64,000 bases of DNA, from NCBI GenBank assembly GCA_964588795.1, contig CAZPQN010000001.1:1-64000 (forward strand). Reading direction: 5' to 3'. The notes under the pieces are model-generated. The model was not told the origin of the DNA and ran no database searches. It saw only the letters and a list, made by a program, of their open reading frames with translations. The position numbers and the translations under genes were made by a program. Source of the DNA: CAZPQN01 sp964588795 (GTDB taxonomy: Bacteria > Fidelibacterota > UBA2242). This document shows, in pieces, positions 62,819-64,000 of the stretch. Position 1 is the stretch's first letter; every line of letters starts with the position of its first letter.

Positions 62819-63994
62819 CTACGCCGGACGAACGACGGCCAGGATCAGACGCTCCTTCTCCAAATTGATGCGGTTTAAATTGAGGAAAAAAGGCTTAAAA
62901 TCGCTGGCCGTCAGGTGAAATTGTACTTTGCAGGATTTGAACGTTCCGACAAAACCGTTTTTCAGTACGGAAACAACTTCCGCGCGGGTTTCCGGTTCTA
63001 AAAGATCAACAATGCTTTTCGTAACCAGCTCCAACCGGGAATAACCGGTCAGCGCTAAGGCATCCTCGCTCACCCCAATGATGGAGCCTTTCAAGTCGAG
63101 CAGAAAGGCGGTTTCCTCTTTGTTCAAGATCGCCAGCAAGGCGTCTTTTTCATTGCGAGCTTCCTCATAGGCCTGAGCTAATTTGCCGTTCAGATTCTGC
63201 AACTGCATTTGTAATTTCGCCATGCGGGCTTCTTGGTGCTTCCGCTCGGTGATGTCGCGGAATATCCCGCGCGTGGCAATGAATTTACCATCCTGAAATT
63301 GGGAATTGATATTGCCCTCGACATAAATCTCGCGACCATCGCAACTCAGAAAGACGGTCTCAATATTCTGCGCGGTTTCACCCTGCATAAGTTGTTGCAG
63401 TACCTTGCGGCAGGTCTCTATATGATCATTACGTAAAATATCCACAAATGTCATCTTCTTTAATTGCTGGTCATTGTAGCCAAGCACTTCTTTCCATTTG
63501 CGATTGACAAAGACGAAATGCCCTTTGGCGTTCACGCTCTGAATCAGGTCGTTGGCGTTTTCGAACAAGTCTGCATACTGTTCTTCCCGGCGCTTCAGAG
63601 TCTCCAGAGTACCTTCAAGGGTCTGGCGATGTTGAATCTCCAGCCGGCGGAGACGTTCGTTGCGCAGGATCATCCTGACCCGTGCGATATGGATGACGAT
63701 GGCCAAGATCGTCGCCATGAGCAAACCGAGCCCAAAATGAATCCACTCGGGATCCGACAGATAGGGTTGGGCAATCAATAGCCAGCAACCGGCATTCAGG
63801 AGTACTAAAATCAACAAATAGCCATTGGATAAAAACAATGACCCGGCCCCGATGACCAGCAGTACGAAATTTGTGGTTTGCAAAGCCTGATTGGTGAGGA
63901 ATAAATGCAGGGTGGCATTGACCAGCACGAGAGCAGCTATTAACAAAGCCACCGGATGCGCGAGTCCAACCTCAAATTTTTTACCACCAGTCAA
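62819..63994 (-). CDS. Membrane PAS-domain sensor protein, possibly truncated at the window edge
   Basis: 391 visible residues: about four membrane helices (residues 14-105), a coiled coil, PAS/PAC domain 1 (about 140-250, NANDLIQSVNAKGHFVFVNR, ending IFRDITERKHQEARM), a linker coil and PAS domain 2 (about 290-391). There is no kinase, cyclase or other output domain; the stop follows the second PAS. The start shown is TTG near the window edge and the frame stays open to the edge, so the N-terminus could extend further. Confidence 0.75.
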   Translation of the reverse strand: MTGGKKFEVGLAHPVALLIAALVLVNATLHLFLTNQALQTTNFVLLVIGAGSLFLSNGYLLILVLLNAGCWLLIAQPYLSDPEWIHFGLGLLMATILAIVIHIARVRMILRNERLRRLEIQHRQTLEGTLETLKRREEQYADLFENANDLIQSVNAKGHFVFVNRKWKEVLGYNDQQLKKMTFVDILRNDHIETCRKVLQQLMQGETAQNIETVFLSCDGREIYVEGNINSQFQDGKFIATRGIFRDITERKHQEARMAKLQMQLQNLNGKLAQAYEEARNEKDALLAILNKEETAFLLDLKGSIIGVSEDALALTGYSRLELVTKSIVDLLEPETRAEVVSVLKNGFVGTFKSCKVQFHLTASDFKPFFLNLNRINLEKERLILAVVRPA

Positions 63995-64000
63995 GAAACG

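Overview
The window reads as chromosomal DNA of an uncultivated, Gram-negative, FCB-group-like bacterium (the KSB1/Calditrichota/Marinimicrobia neighbourhood fits best). This placement is an inference from gene content. Several secreted enzymes end in an FCB-style C-terminal sorting domain (PNPFN...GxxV..L....AG.....W.....GIY). Families typical of that group are present (DUF4159, DUF4175, DUF3098-like, 'asparagine synthetase B'-like secreted proteins), and starts are often TTG or GTG. A run of exactly 100 N at 56195-56294 shows this is a draft scaffold. I see no phage, transposase, CRISPR array or rRNA. There is one tRNA.

Layout, left to right. 1-669: non-coding and repeat-rich. 670-5422 (+): EF-G, secreted endonuclease I, secreted beta-lactamase-fold hydrolase. 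5429-8562 (-): M13 metallopeptidase, then an Hsp20 pair with its own terminator. 8879-12570 (+): a tightly overlapping seven-gene run (folB, folK, deoxynucleoside kinase, three membrane proteins of unknown function, RmlD-like reductase). 12571-17759: secreted deacetylase (-), divergent MFS transporter (+), and an Lrp regulator/Fe-S protein/Dus operon with a clear promoter-operator. 17826-20330 (-): a broken outer-membrane protein gene, M24 peptidase, isochorismatase-fold hydrolase and a small membrane protein. 20477-22462: DAACS symporter, small membrane protein, YjbQ. 22504-29759 (-): a four-gene envelope module (DUF4159, DUF4175, TPR, GATase-like). 29875-32201 (+): barrel/TPR/BamE-like protein and RNase HI. 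32187-36498 (-): M50 protease, MltG, PcrA helicase. 36604-38040 (+): MATE exporter. 38050-44609 (-): acyl-CoA synthetase, PurM, GpsA and a giant secreted metalloprotease, all overlapping. 44680: tRNA-Leu(CAA). 44845-48432 (-): OmpA/TPR lipoprotein, small proteins, radical SAM enzyme. 48870-58136 (-): a long same-strand run (ftsE, ftsX, grpE, dnaJ, comEA-like, unknown, PilM-like, PilN-like, rsmD, coaD, pta, fmdB-type). 58289-62812 (+): M64 peptidase, Cys-rich protein, GNAT, SGNH hydrolase, radical SAM protein. 62819 to the right edge (-): PAS sensor, N-terminus unresolved.

How the genes fit together. Most of the window is housekeeping (translation, folate, purine, lipid, peptidoglycan, chaperones, repair) mixed with an unusually large set of secreted hydrolases. 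The two regions most likely to hold undescribed biology are the DUF4159/DUF4175/TPR/GATase-like module and the ComEA/PilM/PilN-like module embedded upstream of rsmD-coaD-pta. Recurrent sigma70-type promoters with 17-base spacers can be read at six places. Two of them are overlapped by operator-like repeats (lrp and folB).

Two sequence-quality points matter to any user. The N gap in grpE is flanked by an identical 55-base repeat, and collapsing it restores the reading frame. The outer-membrane protein gene at 17826-18422 carries both an ATA in the start position and an in-frame TAG.
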